A DNA stretch of 46,097 nucleotides from Paenibacillus sp. Soil750 (GCF_001428045.1 NZ_LMSD01000021.1:1-46097), one strand, 5' to 3'; positions 1 through 8,366 are shown, counted from the first letter of the stretch. Notes: a model not told the origin generated them from the sequence alone. Translations and numbers: made by a program.

Positions 1-18
1 TTGTCTTGATTCGCTCAT
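1..18 (-). CDS. 5' end of a gene running off the left edge
   Basis: Reading leftward, an ATG at 18-16 opens a frame MSESRQ that continues to the edge of the window. A purine-rich AGAGGTG lies about 8 bases before it, at ribosome-binding distance. Only six codons are visible, so the product cannot be named. It points the same way as the iron-uptake genes to its right but sits more than 260 bases beyond the last of them, with a possible Fur-like site in between, so it is probably a separate transcription unit. Confidence 0.45.
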
Positions 19-42
19 GGAAAGACACCTCTTAGTTAATAG

Positions 43-57
43 TTAAGATTATTATCA
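43..57 (-). promoter_or_regulatory. possible weak Fur-like box
   Basis: On the minus strand the 15-mer TGATAATAATCTTAA matches the 7-1-7 Fur motif TGATAATnATTATCA perfectly in its first half and at 4 of 7 places in its second half. It lies just before the partial gene at the left edge and next to an iron-uptake locus. The second half-site is poor, so this is tentative. Confidence 0.28.
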
Positions 58-174
58 CTTCTACACTAAGAGACGTCCACTATTAATTCTAAGTGCAGAA
101 ATCCATCTAATCCATTCAGAGGTGGGCACGAGAGGCAATTCGCACGCGTATAGGTTTGCCCAGCACCACCCAGC

Positions 175-230
175 CTTGCTCTGCTCTGCTCTGCTCTGCC
201 CTGCCCTGCTCTTTCCTGCTCCGCCCCAGC
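175..230. repeat. pentanucleotide (CTGCT) repeat tract
   Basis: From about 176 the plus strand reads as successive 5-base units CTGCT/CTGCC with two degenerate units, followed by C-rich sequence. It lies in the roughly 265-base stretch between the permease gene and the left-edge gene. I see no terminator hairpin with a T-run in that stretch. Long frames through it are low-complexity and not credible as genes. Confidence 0.6.
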
Positions 231-283
231 ACCGCCCCAAACAACACAAAACCGCCCCCTCGCAGGGTCGGCTCCACAAGGCT

Positions 284-1312
284 CTATCGGCGATGCTTAT
301 TCCGATAGAGCAGCCAAACGAAGTACGGCACGCCAATAATGGCGATGACGACGCCGACGGGCATCTCCACCGGCGCGAACGCCATTTTGGCGATGAAATC
401 GGAGATCATCACCAAAAGCGCGCCGACAATCGCACTGACGGGCAGCAGCCGGCGATGCGTTATGCCGACGAGTCGGCGAGCGATATGCGGCGCCATGAGG
501 CCAATAAAACCGATGCCGCCGGAGACAGATACGCAGGCACTAACAATGCCGATGCTGCTCAGCAGCAGAATCGCCTTCTCTTTGTCCACAGCGGCGCCCA
601 GCCCGCGGACGCTCTCTTCGCTCAGCTGGAACACATCCAGCACATGTGATCGCCAGACGAGAACTGGTGTCAATAAAATCAACCACGGCAGGATGGAAAT
701 AATATACTTCCAGTTCGCATTATAGATGCTGCCAGATACCCAGACGGCGACCATCTCGAAATCTTTGGCATTCATTTTGAGCGTAATGAACACGGTCACT
801 GCAGATAAACCCGATGCTATTGCAATCCCCGTAAGCAGAAGGCGCTGTGAATCTAGCCTCCCTTCCTTTTGAGAGAAGACATAGATCAGAAGCGCTGCGA
901 CCAGCCCACCAACCAAACCAACAATAGGCATCGCCAATATCGCCGCCCAGCCCGTTCCTTTCACCTTCCCTTGAAAGAAAAACAGGAAGATGACCATCGC
1001 CATCCCAGCTCCCGCATTGATACCCAGGATGCCCGGATCGGCCAAGTTGTTCCTAGTCAAGCTCTGGACAACTGTTCCCGCCATCCCTAACCCCATCCCC
1101 ACCAACAAAGCGATGACGATACGAGGTAGTCGGAACTCTAATATCACTAGATCATAATCATGCTGCGTATCAATCCGTAGCAGAGTTTTTAACACATCTT
1201 TCAACGTAATATCGAAAGCCCCATTTGTCAGGGACATATATGCCGTTAATAACAGAAGTCCAATACCAACGATAATCTGTAAGGCATAGTACCGATCATT
1301 TCTTTTATCGAT
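284..1312 (-). CDS. iron-siderophore ABC transporter permease (FecCD family), second subunit
   Basis: This is a polytopic inner-membrane permease of the FecCD/BtuC family, about 342 residues with many hydrophobic segments. It carries family hallmarks such as LPRIVIALLVGMGLGMAGTV near the N terminus, GFIGLMAPHIARRLVG in the coupling region and EMPVGVVIAIIGVPYF at the C terminus. It would pair with the adjacent permease to move ferric siderophore handed over by the lipoprotein. The start is unusual. The upstream gene ends at 1305, and AGGAGG is followed 8 bases later by ATC at 1312-1310, in frame, with no ATG, GTG or TTG near. In-frame TTG/GTG codons farther upstream (1384, 1381) lie deep in the previous gene without a ribosome site. 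I therefore favour the ATC start, which needs proof. No ATPase gene is present; one is probably supplied in trans. Confidence 0.9.
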   Translation of the reverse strand: MDKRNDRYYALQIIVGIGLLLLTAYMSLTNGAFDITLKDVLKTLLRIDTQHDYDLVILEFRLPRIVIALLVGMGLGMAGTVVQSLTRNNLADPGILGINAGAGMAMVIFLFFFQGKVKGTGWAAILAMPIVGLVGGLVAALLIYVFSQKEGRLDSQRLLLTGIAIASGLSAVTVFITLKMNAKDFEMVAVWVSGSIYNANWKYIISILPWLILLTPVLVWRSHVLDVFQLSEESVRGLGAAVDKEKAILLLSSIGIVSACVSVSGGIGFIGLMAPHIARRLVGITHRRLLPVSAIVGALLVMISDFIAKMAFAPVEMPVGVVIAIIGVPYFVWLLYRNKHRR

Positions 1313-2312
1313 GAGACTCCCCTCCTCGCGTGCGAATGAGATAGAGGAAGAACGGAACACCGAGTATCGCGGTAACGACACCAATCGGCATCTCGAATGG
1401 ATAATTCAGGAATCGGCTCAACACATCACACAGCCCCAAGAAAACGGCACCGATCACAGCCGAACATGGAATAATCCATTTGTAATCGATCCCCGTTAGA
1501 AACCTTGTGATATGTGGTACAAGCAGGCCAACAAATCCAATTTTACCTGCAATAGCCACAGAAATACCGGTCAGTAATACGACGCTTAATGTCGTTAACA
1601 ATCTGACCTGCATCGTCTTCTGCCCAAGCGATACGGCGATTTCGTCACCTAGTGAGAAGATCGTCACCGACTTGGACATCCATATGGCAAGCCCTAAGCC
1701 TACAACGGCAAAAGGAACCGCCAGCATAATCAGCTGTGGATCCAGTTGATGCAGGCGTGCGTTGTACCAGAAGCTTATATTTTGGGATACTTGAAAATAC
1801 ATCGCAATTGCCGCAGACACACTACTCAGAAACGTCCCAATCAGTGTCCCTAGAATCGCTAAACGTACAGGTGACAATCCCCCTGGCAATAGCGAAGCTA
1901 GCCCGAATACAATAACGATGCTTAGCGCCGAACCAGCAAAAGACGCCATAATCATAGCCATCATCGAGGAATAAGGTGCAATGACCATACACAAAGTTAC
2001 TGCGAATGCTGAGCCATCGGATATACCCATGATTGAAGGGGATGCCAGATAATTCCTGGTCATCCCCTGCATGAGAGCGCCAGACACCGCGAGGAACGCA
2101 CCGACGAGCAGCGCGACAATTACCCTTGGCAGTCTTGCGTGCATAATAATTTGATGATCGACATCGTTCGCATCAAAATGGACGAAAGCTTCAATGATAC
2201 GGCTGAAATCCATGCTTTTGGCCCCATAGGAGATGGACAGCACGATCGTAAAAAATATCGCGAAAGGTGCTGCCAATAAGATGAGGGTTGGTGCGGGTAC
2301 TCTCCATTTCAT
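1305..2312 (-). CDS. iron-siderophore ABC transporter permease (FecCD family), first subunit
   Basis: This 335-residue polytopic membrane protein belongs to the FecCD permease family. Visible signatures are LPRVIVALLVGAFLAVSGAL, KIGFVGLLVPHITRFLTG and EMPIGVVTAILGVPFFLYL, in the same order as in its partner downstream. It begins with ATG ten bases after the stop of the substrate-binding lipoprotein. It overlaps the next permease by a few bases, so the three genes should be one operon controlled by the Fur box ahead of the lipoprotein. By family, the two permeases form the membrane channel of a ferric-siderophore importer. The organisation resembles feuABC of Bacillus subtilis, but the siderophore cannot be named from sequence. 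Confidence 0.93.
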   Translation of the reverse strand: MKWRVPAPTLILLAAPFAIFFTIVLSISYGAKSMDFSRIIEAFVHFDANDVDHQIIMHARLPRVIVALLVGAFLAVSGALMQGMTRNYLASPSIMGISDGSAFAVTLCMVIAPYSSMMAMIMASFAGSALSIVIVFGLASLLPGGLSPVRLAILGTLIGTFLSSVSAAIAMYFQVSQNISFWYNARLHQLDPQLIMLAVPFAVVGLGLAIWMSKSVTIFSLGDEIAVSLGQKTMQVRLLTTLSVVLLTGISVAIAGKIGFVGLLVPHITRFLTGIDYKWIIPCSAVIGAVFLGLCDVLSRFLNYPFEMPIGVVTAILGVPFFLYLIRTRGGESHR

Positions 2313-2322
2313 AGCTCTACTC

Positions 2323-3330
2323 TCACTTTGCTTGAACTAATTTAAAGCCATTAATCGCTTCTAAGAATTTAATTTTACTGTAAGCTGTACCGCCTTGTAG
2401 TAATGGATCTACGAGATTGGTATATAATTGGCCATTTTTAACGGCATTAATGTTTTTGAAGATAGGGTTGTTTTTCAAGTCTTCGAACACTTTCGGTGTA
2501 TCTTTGTTCTCTTCCTCAGAGAATTCAACAATCAAATAATCCGGGTTCATCTCAGCAAGCTTTTCGAGTGAAATATTTTGTTGCGCTTTCGCTGCTTTCA
2601 CTTCCGCTGGTACTGTTGCACCAAGCTCAGCGTAGATAGATGGATTAAAGAATACATCCTCAGGGAAGATGAATAAGCTGCCTGCACGTACGCGAATTGC
2701 CAATACCTTCTTATCCTTGAAAATAGGACCGATCTTCGCTTTCAAAGCTGCTGAATCCGCTTTGTACTTATCTAGCACTTGCTTCGCTTTATCTTGTTTG
2801 CCTGTCAGTTCGCCAAGTAAATTCAAGTTATTTTCCCAATCTGTTGCAATGTGAGATACCGGAATCGTCGGGCCCACTTTCGTCATTTTCTCAATCGTCT
2901 CAGCAGGGAATTTCGTGCTCATCAGGATAACATCCGGCTTCAACTTTAGAATCGTTTCTAGGTTCGGCTGTGCTTTCTCGCCTACGCCCTCTGCTTTGTC
3001 CGTAATCGGCGCGAATACTGCTGGGAATTTACCACCAACCGTTAGTGCACCAACCGGCTTCACATCTAGAAGCAAAGCATCTTCCAAGGACTCAAGTGCA
3101 CCCGTAATAACGAGTTTATCCACTTTTCCAGGAACTGTGTACTCTTTACCAACGTATTTGATGACTCTTGGCCCTGAAGGCGTCGCTGCGGGAGCAGCTG
3201 TTGGAGCCACCGAAGCAGCTGGAGCTGCTGTACCTGCTGCTGCAGGAGCCGTTTCTGTTTTCCCTCCGCCACACGCCGTCAATCCTAACAGAACCAATGT
3301 CGTAATACCGATTGTTGCTAACTTTTTCAT
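2323..3330 (-). CDS. iron-siderophore substrate-binding lipoprotein (FeuA/FhuD-like)
   Basis: This 335-residue extracellular binding protein has a lipoprotein signal peptide with lipobox LTAC (Cys20). A linker rich in Ala, Pro and Thr (about residues 21-53) leads into a class III periplasmic-binding fold. Family-like stretches are LVITGALESLEDALLLDVKPVG, which begins the fold, LKPDVILMSTKFPAE, and AEMNPDYLIVEFSEEE in the C-terminal lobe. It captures ferric siderophore and delivers it to the two permeases encoded directly downstream. A Fur box lies about 28 bases before its start, so iron should repress the operon. The divergence of such proteins prevents naming the ligand. Confidence 0.92.
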   Translation of the reverse strand: MKKLATIGITTLVLLGLTACGGGKTETAPAAAGTAAPAASVAPTAAPAATPSGPRVIKYVGKEYTVPGKVDKLVITGALESLEDALLLDVKPVGALTVGGKFPAVFAPITDKAEGVGEKAQPNLETILKLKPDVILMSTKFPAETIEKMTKVGPTIPVSHIATDWENNLNLLGELTGKQDKAKQVLDKYKADSAALKAKIGPIFKDKKVLAIRVRAGSLFIFPEDVFFNPSIYAELGATVPAEVKAAKAQQNISLEKLAEMNPDYLIVEFSEEENKDTPKVFEDLKNNPIFKNINAVKNGQLYTNLVDPLLQGGTAYSKIKFLEAINGFKLVQAK

Positions 3331-3357
3331 TTTTCTTAAATCCCCTCTCTATCCGTT

Positions 3358-3376
3358 ACGAATGATAATCATTCTC
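3358..3376 (-). promoter_or_regulatory. Fur box upstream of the siderophore-binding operon
   Basis: The sequence AATGATAATCATTCTC at 3361-3376 matches the consensus GATAATGATAATCATTATC with one mismatch over its last 16 positions; the first three positions do not match (15 of 19 overall). It lies 28 bases before the lipoprotein start, where bound Fur would block transcription of the uptake operon. Confidence 0.8.
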
Positions 3377-3430
3377 ATTGAATTATAAAAGAAGTTGCCC
3401 ATGTCGAACATGGACAATATACGGAAGTTC

Positions 3431-5032
3431 TCATGTACGATTGTCACATAAGAGATCATGAATATCTTGAACCATGCGTTCCATGGCATAAGCTGAGTAC
3501 TCTCTCCAAGGATCCGATGAGATTAAATGCACGCAATTTCTACGGACAACCTTCAAGTCCTGCCATAACATAGAGGTTCTAATTCGTTCCCAATGCTGTA
3601 AGGTCTCGGACTCCTGTCGAATATTGAGTAGTAGGTGATCCATATCGAGATGAGCCAGCTCCTCAAGCGTCAAGCATTGATTAGTCTCATATCGCTCTGA
3701 TCCGGCTGGCGACTGCAAAGCCAGATCTTCAAACACGTCTCTCATCCCGCGTGTCGGAAATAGAAAGAAGCGATCGCCTAGTAGGCTAATAAATATTACG
3801 GTGTCATCCTGCAGCTCTTCTTCCAGTCGCTCTCGCACCAGCTTTACTTTGCGATTATAGCCATCCACCCAAACAACTGCTTCATCTAAAGCACCTACAA
3901 TCTGTGCCGTGGCGTGCAGTTGTTCCTGCCAGCTTTTATCATACAGAGGGACGATATGAACGGGGGCAATTTGCGACAAACGCTCCTTCTCCTCGATTTC
4001 CAGTTGATCCGTACTAATAATGTAATCGACATGACTGTTCGCCAGTGCGTCCACATTCGTTTCCCAATCCTCATTAAAACGGTACCCACTTAAGTGCAGC
4101 GGGATATCTGTTCGATAGTTGTTGTAATAGTAGGTACTCCATTTGGGGTGTAGAGGGGCAGCATAGGGCATGATTTTGAGTGCGAGTAATTGTCCTAGTA
4201 CCGCCACGGAGTACGCAACGATTCGTTGTCGGCGATTTTTCAAATAAACAGTCGGCGAGACACCAACCTCTTTCTTAAACATGCGGCTAAAATAAAACTC
4301 GTCATTGTAGCCCACTTGGTAGGCAACATCCTTTAAACGCACATCGGTTTGCAGCATAAGCTGCTTCGCCATGTTGACCCTTACTTCCGTCAAATAGTCG
4401 ATGGCCGTTTTGCCGTACGTTTTTTTGAATAAACTCACGTAATATTTCGGACTTATTTCAGCCATGCGTGCGAGCTGTTCAATCGTCATACTCTCTCGAA
4501 AATGGGCTTCGATATAGCTCTTGGTACGATCCATAGCGGCCCGTGAGTCGGATTTGGAATTCTGACGAATGTGGGTCATCACCCAATAGATCAATTCTAG
4601 GAAAACGGGCTGTCCTCGAAATCGTTCTATGGCACTCTCACTTCGGCTGCACAGACAGAGCTGCTCACAGAGCTGATGTAGCGTACTCTCCATATGGACG
4701 GACAGCTCACCTATAAATGGAAAATTCACCTCGTCGTCAGAAGTATCACCCTGAATATCAAATGCAATGAGATACAACTCCGACTTCTGGCCCTCACAGA
4801 AACCGATGGTTTGGCCAGGCACCATGACATGTACCGTATCAGGTTGCATACGATAGGATTCTAAATCTATTCTCAAGTGGCCTTCACCTTGCTTGACAAC
4901 CACCATGCAATAAGAAGAAATAAATTGCTGCGCTAATTTAGCCTCTTGAATGAGCTGCGCAGTACGAAATTTAAGCCATGTATGATCAAGGCAAAGGAAA
5001 GTGTCTTCATCTTTAGTCATCACTTCAGACAA
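3431..5032 (-). CDS. btr: AraC-family regulator fused to a siderophore-binding domain (Btr-type)
   Basis: This 533-residue protein has three parts: an N-terminal sensor region to about 160, a double helix-turn-helix AraC domain at about 170-270 (MTIEQLARMAEISPKYYVSL and VAYQVGYNDEFYFSRMFKKE), and a C-terminal half resembling FeuA-type binding proteins. Length and layout match Btr (YbbB) of B. subtilis, which senses ferric bacillibactin and activates the uptake operon. Here it lies directly upstream of such an operon on the same strand. The chosen start is TTG at 5032, preceded by GAGGGGAG at nine bases; an in-frame ATG at 5020 lacks comparable spacing. A near-perfect Fur box precedes it. The role in activating the downstream lipoprotein/permease operon is inferred from family and position. 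Confidence 0.88.
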   Translation of the reverse strand: MSEVMTKDEDTFLCLDHTWLKFRTAQLIQEAKLAQQFISSYCMVVVKQGEGHLRIDLESYRMQPDTVHVMVPGQTIGFCEGQKSELYLIAFDIQGDTSDDEVNFPFIGELSVHMESTLHQLCEQLCLCSRSESAIERFRGQPVFLELIYWVMTHIRQNSKSDSRAAMDRTKSYIEAHFRESMTIEQLARMAEISPKYYVSLFKKTYGKTAIDYLTEVRVNMAKQLMLQTDVRLKDVAYQVGYNDEFYFSRMFKKEVGVSPTVYLKNRRQRIVAYSVAVLGQLLALKIMPYAAPLHPKWSTYYYNNYRTDIPLHLSGYRFNEDWETNVDALANSHVDYIISTDQLEIEEKERLSQIAPVHIVPLYDKSWQEQLHATAQIVGALDEAVVWVDGYNRKVKLVRERLEEELQDDTVIFISLLGDRFFLFPTRGMRDVFEDLALQSPAGSERYETNQCLTLEELAHLDMDHLLLNIRQESETLQHWERIRTSMLWQDLKVVRRNCVHLISSDPWREYSAYAMERMVQDIHDLLCDNRT

Positions 5033-5055
5033 GATAGCAGGCTCCCCTCTATTAT

Positions 5056-5074
5056 GAAAATGAGAATCATTATC
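5056..5074 (-). promoter_or_regulatory. Fur box upstream of the Btr-type regulator
   Basis: GAAAATGAGAATCATTATC matches the 19-bp Fur consensus at 17 positions. It lies 24 bases before the TTG start of the regulator gene, implying iron repression of the activator itself. Confidence 0.85.
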
Positions 5075-5107
5075 AATTTAAAATTTAGCACACAAAGAGA
5101 AGACCTG

Positions 5108-5833
5108 TCAACGATTGACAGACCTTAATGTTGTTATAATTTGGTCTATATCTACCCGTTCTGGCCCCTTTAGCTCTGAGGATAATCTGCAGCATGTCGT
5201 TAAATAGTAGGTATTCGTGTTCACGCCAGAAGGCCAATTTAATTCAAAGGATGAGAACTGCCACGGCTCACCGCCTAACTGCTTATTCCCCTCCACACCT
5301 TCTGAGGTCAAGACCGAGAAGTTGGTAAGCGGCAGCGATAGCCCTTTGCCTACAGCTTTGATATAACTTTCTTTGGCTGTCCAAATCTGATAGAAACGCA
5401 GTTGTCTCTCCCAGTCTTGAGCGCCTTCCAGTACGAAGCGATACTCATCCTCCGCAAAAAAGGATCGAGCAACGCCCTCTTCGAAGGCTTGCACGCGTTC
5501 CACATCGACGCCAACGGGTTCGTTGTCCACCAAACAAACCACCCAATCCCCGGAGTGGGACACGTTGAAATGGTAGTTACTCACCCCGCTAAGCTTCGGT
5601 TTACCGTAGCTATTTAGCTCGAATCTGATGCTTGCATTGTCCATGTGAAGATCCTCGATAATGCGACTACGAAGCAGCAGATCCGCCATCAATCCTCGGA
5701 TCAGATCTTCTCGGTGACGAAAGCGATTCAGGCGTGCCCGCTTCTCTTTCGACATGTAGGTGAGTCCCTCGGTGACCACTTCTGGGGTTATCGAGGGAAT
5801 AGGTAATATAAATAAACGCGCGATGGCGAACAC
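5108..5833 (-). CDS. 4'-phosphopantetheinyl transferase, Sfp type
   Basis: This 241-residue enzyme would transfer phosphopantetheine from coenzyme A to carrier-protein serines, as needed for non-ribosomal peptide, polyketide or fatty-acid synthesis. Visible motifs are FNVSHSGDWVVC, VGVDVERV (metal-binding Asp) and WTAKESYIKAVGKGLSLPL (catalytic Glu/Lys), in the order and spacing of Sfp. Aligning by eye with B. subtilis Sfp, about 22-26 residues should precede YMSKEKRARLNRF, which places the start at GTG 5833. Its ribosome site is poor because GAGGTG abuts the start. It lies upstream of the siderophore regulator on the same strand, suggesting activation of a siderophore synthetase encoded elsewhere; no synthetase is in this window. 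Confidence 0.9.
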   Translation of the reverse strand: MFAIARLFILPIPSITPEVVTEGLTYMSKEKRARLNRFRHREDLIRGLMADLLLRSRIIEDLHMDNASIRFELNSYGKPKLSGVSNYHFNVSHSGDWVVCLVDNEPVGVDVERVQAFEEGVARSFFAEDEYRFVLEGAQDWERQLRFYQIWTAKESYIKAVGKGLSLPLTNFSVLTSEGVEGNKQLGGEPWQFSSFELNWPSGVNTNTYYLTTCCRLSSELKGPERVDIDQIITTLRSVNR

Positions 5834-5922
5834 CTCATTTGTTAAAACAATTCAGCTATTATAGCCATACTCTCATTTCGTTCCCCTCCTAGTGAATCCT
5901 CTTTTTGCCTCTCAGCATAAAC

Positions 5923-5955
5923 AAAAGCTGCGTATCAAAAAGATACGCAGCTTTT
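5923..5955 (-). terminator. bidirectional intrinsic terminator
   Basis: A perfect 14-bp inverted repeat (AAAAGCTGCGTATC, loop AAAAA, GATACGCAGCTTTT) lies 12 bases after the stop of the serine hydrolase and before the phosphopantetheinyl transferase. Its A/T ends give a U-run in either direction. Confidence 0.88.
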
Positions 5956-5966
5956 ATAAACGATGT

Positions 5967-7100
5967 CTATTTAGGTGGTATGGATGCGAAGCGTTGAATC
6001 GATTGCTGCAATTGCTCGAAGGCTACGGGGTTCTCAGAGAGCTGTTTATTCGACCTTACAGCCTGCACCACGTGGTGCAGCAGACTTTCTGGCATATCGA
6101 CATCACCCGTATTCGCTGTCAATGCAACAATCATCTTCAATTCCGGAATACCGAAGATACGTCTACCGCCTGAACCCGAAGCATAGAAAATCTCCACTTC
6201 CTTGCGACTTCCCTTATTTAAACCTTTGGCAAGGGATTTGGTCCACCAATAATAGCCATAAGAACCTTGCGTACCATTACTATAATTTAAAGTAATTCGC
6301 TTCATGAATGATGTGCGAATCCAAGATTGCGGAATAATGGACTTTCCTTCCCACTTTCCTTCATTCAGATAAAGCAAGCCTATCTTCGCCATATCTTCCA
6401 GTGATAAAGCCAATGCCCACGCGCCAATGGTAATGCCATTGTGATCATGATTCCAGTTCACATTCGTTATACCAAGCGGTTCGAATAACCGCGACTTCGC
6501 ATATTCAAACATGGACATACCCGTTACTTTCCCTAGTACTGCCGAGAGTAAATGCGCATCACCGTTCGAATAGTTAAAGACCACACCAGGTTCATGTTGC
6601 GCTGGGCGATTTAGAATATACGCTACCCAATCTGGGGCATGCATCATCTCAGTCGATGATTCTTCCTGATCATTATTCCATGAGAGTCCTGAAGTCATGC
6701 TAAGCAGATGCTTCAATTGGATCTTTGATTTTAGAGGATCATTTTCTAACTCTGGATAAAATGTAGCCAAACGCTGTTCAATCGTTTTCAGTTTTCCTTC
6801 TGCTAAAGCAATTCCGATTAATGCTGATGTCACACTTTTGGTAACTGATTTCATATCTTGCAGGATTCCAGATTGAATCCCTTCTTTACAAGCATCTGCT
6901 ACCCATACACCATTCCGAATAACCGCTATACTGTGCACACCATGATCATGGAAAACGTCAAAAGTCTTAGCTAAGGTAGCTGAGTATAATCCTTGTGCCT
7001 CAGGCGTTGATGTTGGCCAACCATGTGCGGGCCATTGAGCCGATGGACGAGATGTTGCTTCCATACTACTTCGTAGTGGACTAATCGTATTTGTTAACAC
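5967..7100 (-). CDS. serine hydrolase, beta-lactamase (class C-like) family
   Basis: About 377 residues. The serine beta-lactamase/penicillin-binding fold is shown by the SxxK motif in MKSVTKSVTSALIG, followed by YSN in FNYSNGDAHLLSAVLGKVTG and a C-terminal SGSGGRRIFGIPEL strand in the place of the usual KTG/HTG box. Members are esterases, peptidases or lactonases; true beta-lactam hydrolysis is not implied. No signal peptide is seen, suggesting a cytoplasmic location. The frame extends upstream to a TTG at 7166 without a ribosome site. I prefer GTG at 7100 because GGAAGG lies nine bases before it. It is a single gene bounded by a strong terminator. The substrate is unknown. Confidence 0.85.
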   Translation of the reverse strand: MLTNTISPLRSSMEATSRPSAQWPAHGWPTSTPEAQGLYSATLAKTFDVFHDHGVHSIAVIRNGVWVADACKEGIQSGILQDMKSVTKSVTSALIGIALAEGKLKTIEQRLATFYPELENDPLKSKIQLKHLLSMTSGLSWNNDQEESSTEMMHAPDWVAYILNRPAQHEPGVVFNYSNGDAHLLSAVLGKVTGMSMFEYAKSRLFEPLGITNVNWNHDHNGITIGAWALALSLEDMAKIGLLYLNEGKWEGKSIIPQSWIRTSFMKRITLNYSNGTQGSYGYYWWTKSLAKGLNKGSRKEVEIFYASGSGGRRIFGIPELKMIVALTANTGDVDMPESLLHHVVQAVRSNKQLSENPVAFEQLQQSIQRFASIPPK

Positions 7101-7290
7101 AAGATCAATCCTTCCAGTTTGTTTTACCCCTTTTTCCCTGTAATATACCGAAAAAGTGTGAAGCAAATGTGGTGTGAATCTTAAGAAAACCTTAATTTAG
7201 CTGAAAGTTTCCTGAAAATCTGTGTTGTAAACGCTCTTATGTTACAATTTAATGAAATGTTACTCACACCGTTAGCTTCGGAGGTTACCT

Positions 7291-7875
7291 ATGCGCAAAT
7301 TAATTTTCTTCATCGGTCCTGCAGGTGCAGGCAAAACAACACTAGCAAGGGCTTGGGTCCGCCGACATGGCGGAGCTTTCTTAGATATGGACACGTTGCT
7401 GCGCCCCGCGGCAGAAGCAATCATGACACTTGCTGGGCAAGACCCCAGCGATCGGGATTCGCCATTTTATAAGCAACACTGTCGCGATTTGGGATATCGC
7501 ATCACGATGGATGCGGCGCTTGAACAGCTCCTACTTGATCAGGATGCTATCGTGATCGGGCCATTTACGAAAGAACAGGGGGACCCGCTGTGGTTGGAAG
7601 GGGAGTTGGCTCGTATCGGAGCTTCCATACGGGATGTCAGTATTAAGGTAATTTATGCTTACTTACCGAGTGAGGATGTTTTTAAGGAGCGTATTCGCTT
7701 AAGGGGCTCGGCCTTGGATGTATGGAAGCTGGACAATTGGCAGCAATTCCGTTCTTCCCTGCAGCGCAGAGAAGTTACTTGGCGGATGAAACCGTCATCA
7801 CTCCTGTATTGGGATAATTCGGAGCCTTTAACGGATGCTAGGGAAGCTGATTTAGCTGCTTTTATCTTAGCTTGA
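7291..7875 (+). CDS. P-loop NTPase, small-molecule kinase-like
   Basis: This 194-residue protein opens with a Walker A motif, GPAGAGKTT (about residues 9-17), followed by DMDTLL, a typical acidic motif of shikimate-, gluconate- and zeta-type kinases. A middle segment (LDQDAIVIGPFTKEQ) and a late ERIRLRG resemble the lid/arginine region of nucleoside-kinase-like proteins. A good ribosome site (GGAGGTT) precedes the ATG. It stands alone between a divergent serine hydrolase and a hairpin at 7912-7952. The substrate cannot be told from the sequence, and a role as an antibiotic or sugar kinase would be guesswork. Confidence 0.8.
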   Translation: MRKLIFFIGPAGAGKTTLARAWVRRHGGAFLDMDTLLRPAAEAIMTLAGQDPSDRDSPFYKQHCRDLGYRITMDAALEQLLLDQDAIVIGPFTKEQGDPLWLEGELARIGASIRDVSIKVIYAYLPSEDVFKERIRLRGSALDVWKLDNWQQFRSSLQRREVTWRMKPSSLLYWDNSEPLTDAREADLAAFILA

Positions 7876-7911
7876 TTAGGAAGTAGACAACTAAGTTGAG
7901 AAGTGCAAAAG

Positions 7912-7952
7912 GGGCTGTCTCCAGGTTCTAAATTGACCTTTGGAGATAGCCC
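7912..7952. terminator. hairpin between convergent genes
   Basis: GGGCTGTCTCCA pairs with TGGAGATAGCCC (one G-T), and AGGT/ACCT continues the stem around an AT-rich loop. It lies between the plus-strand kinase-like gene and the minus-strand small acidic gene. The T-run is short (CCCTTTCG), so termination is likely but not certain. Confidence 0.6.
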
Positions 7953-7983
7953 TTTCGTGCGTGTCCTATGCATTTCATGAAAC

Positions 7984-8136
7984 TTAAAATCCTGATTCCA
8001 GATAATCGTCATGCTGATCGAAAGTAGGAATATCCTGCTCCTGATTCGGATCTATGACCGATACGCCATCCGTTGTCGTTACATGCCAATCTTCGTTAGA
8101 GCTGAGAACTTCAGTTAAGAAAGCATCAATATCCAT
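7984..8136 (-). CDS. small acidic protein, 50 residues
   Basis: Not a recognised family. The frame reads MDIDAFLTEVLSSNEDWHVT followed by thirty more residues, ending DDYLESGF. It is highly acidic with one Trp, no Cys and no membrane segment. A GGAAGG lies about 11 bases before the ATG, a slightly long spacing. The frame fills most of the gap between the kinase-like gene and the DUF2339 gene, on the opposite strand, and ends just before a shared hairpin. Its balanced composition and clean stop argue for a real gene, but without comparison to relatives this remains likely rather than proven. Confidence 0.55.
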   Translation of the reverse strand: MDIDAFLTEVLSSNEDWHVTTTDGVSVIDPNQEQDIPTFDQHDDYLESGF

Positions 8137-8366
8137 TAGGTTATTTTCCTTCCATTATGTACCTCAAGGGTGTAGCCCTATTATTGGTGTTGAAGGGTAT
8201 GTTTATTCAAATCATTGGTATTCAAGATATGATGTTTAATATCAAGGCTACAGCATCACTCGGTACTACAACAGAATAGTACTTATTTCATCCATCATAT
8301 ACTGTTATCCTACGTGTATACACATTTGCCCGAAATTTACCACTGAGCTAAAGGGAGGTTGCTTCT
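8137..8366. other. non-coding gap before the DUF2339 gene
   Basis: This 230-base stretch separates two divergent genes. It is AT-rich and should hold both promoters, but I could not fix a convincing -35/-10 pair. Short frames in it lack ribosome sites. Confidence 0.4.

Noticed and set aside
122..649. Long plus-strand open frames through 122-725
   Set aside because: They run through the pentamer repeat and lie opposite a clear FecCD permease gene; the proteins are low-complexity.
5103..5123. CTGTCA/TGACAG hairpin at the end of the phosphopantetheinyl transferase gene as a terminator
   Set aside because: Only a 6-bp stem and a poor T-run; it overlaps the stop codon, so I did not list it.
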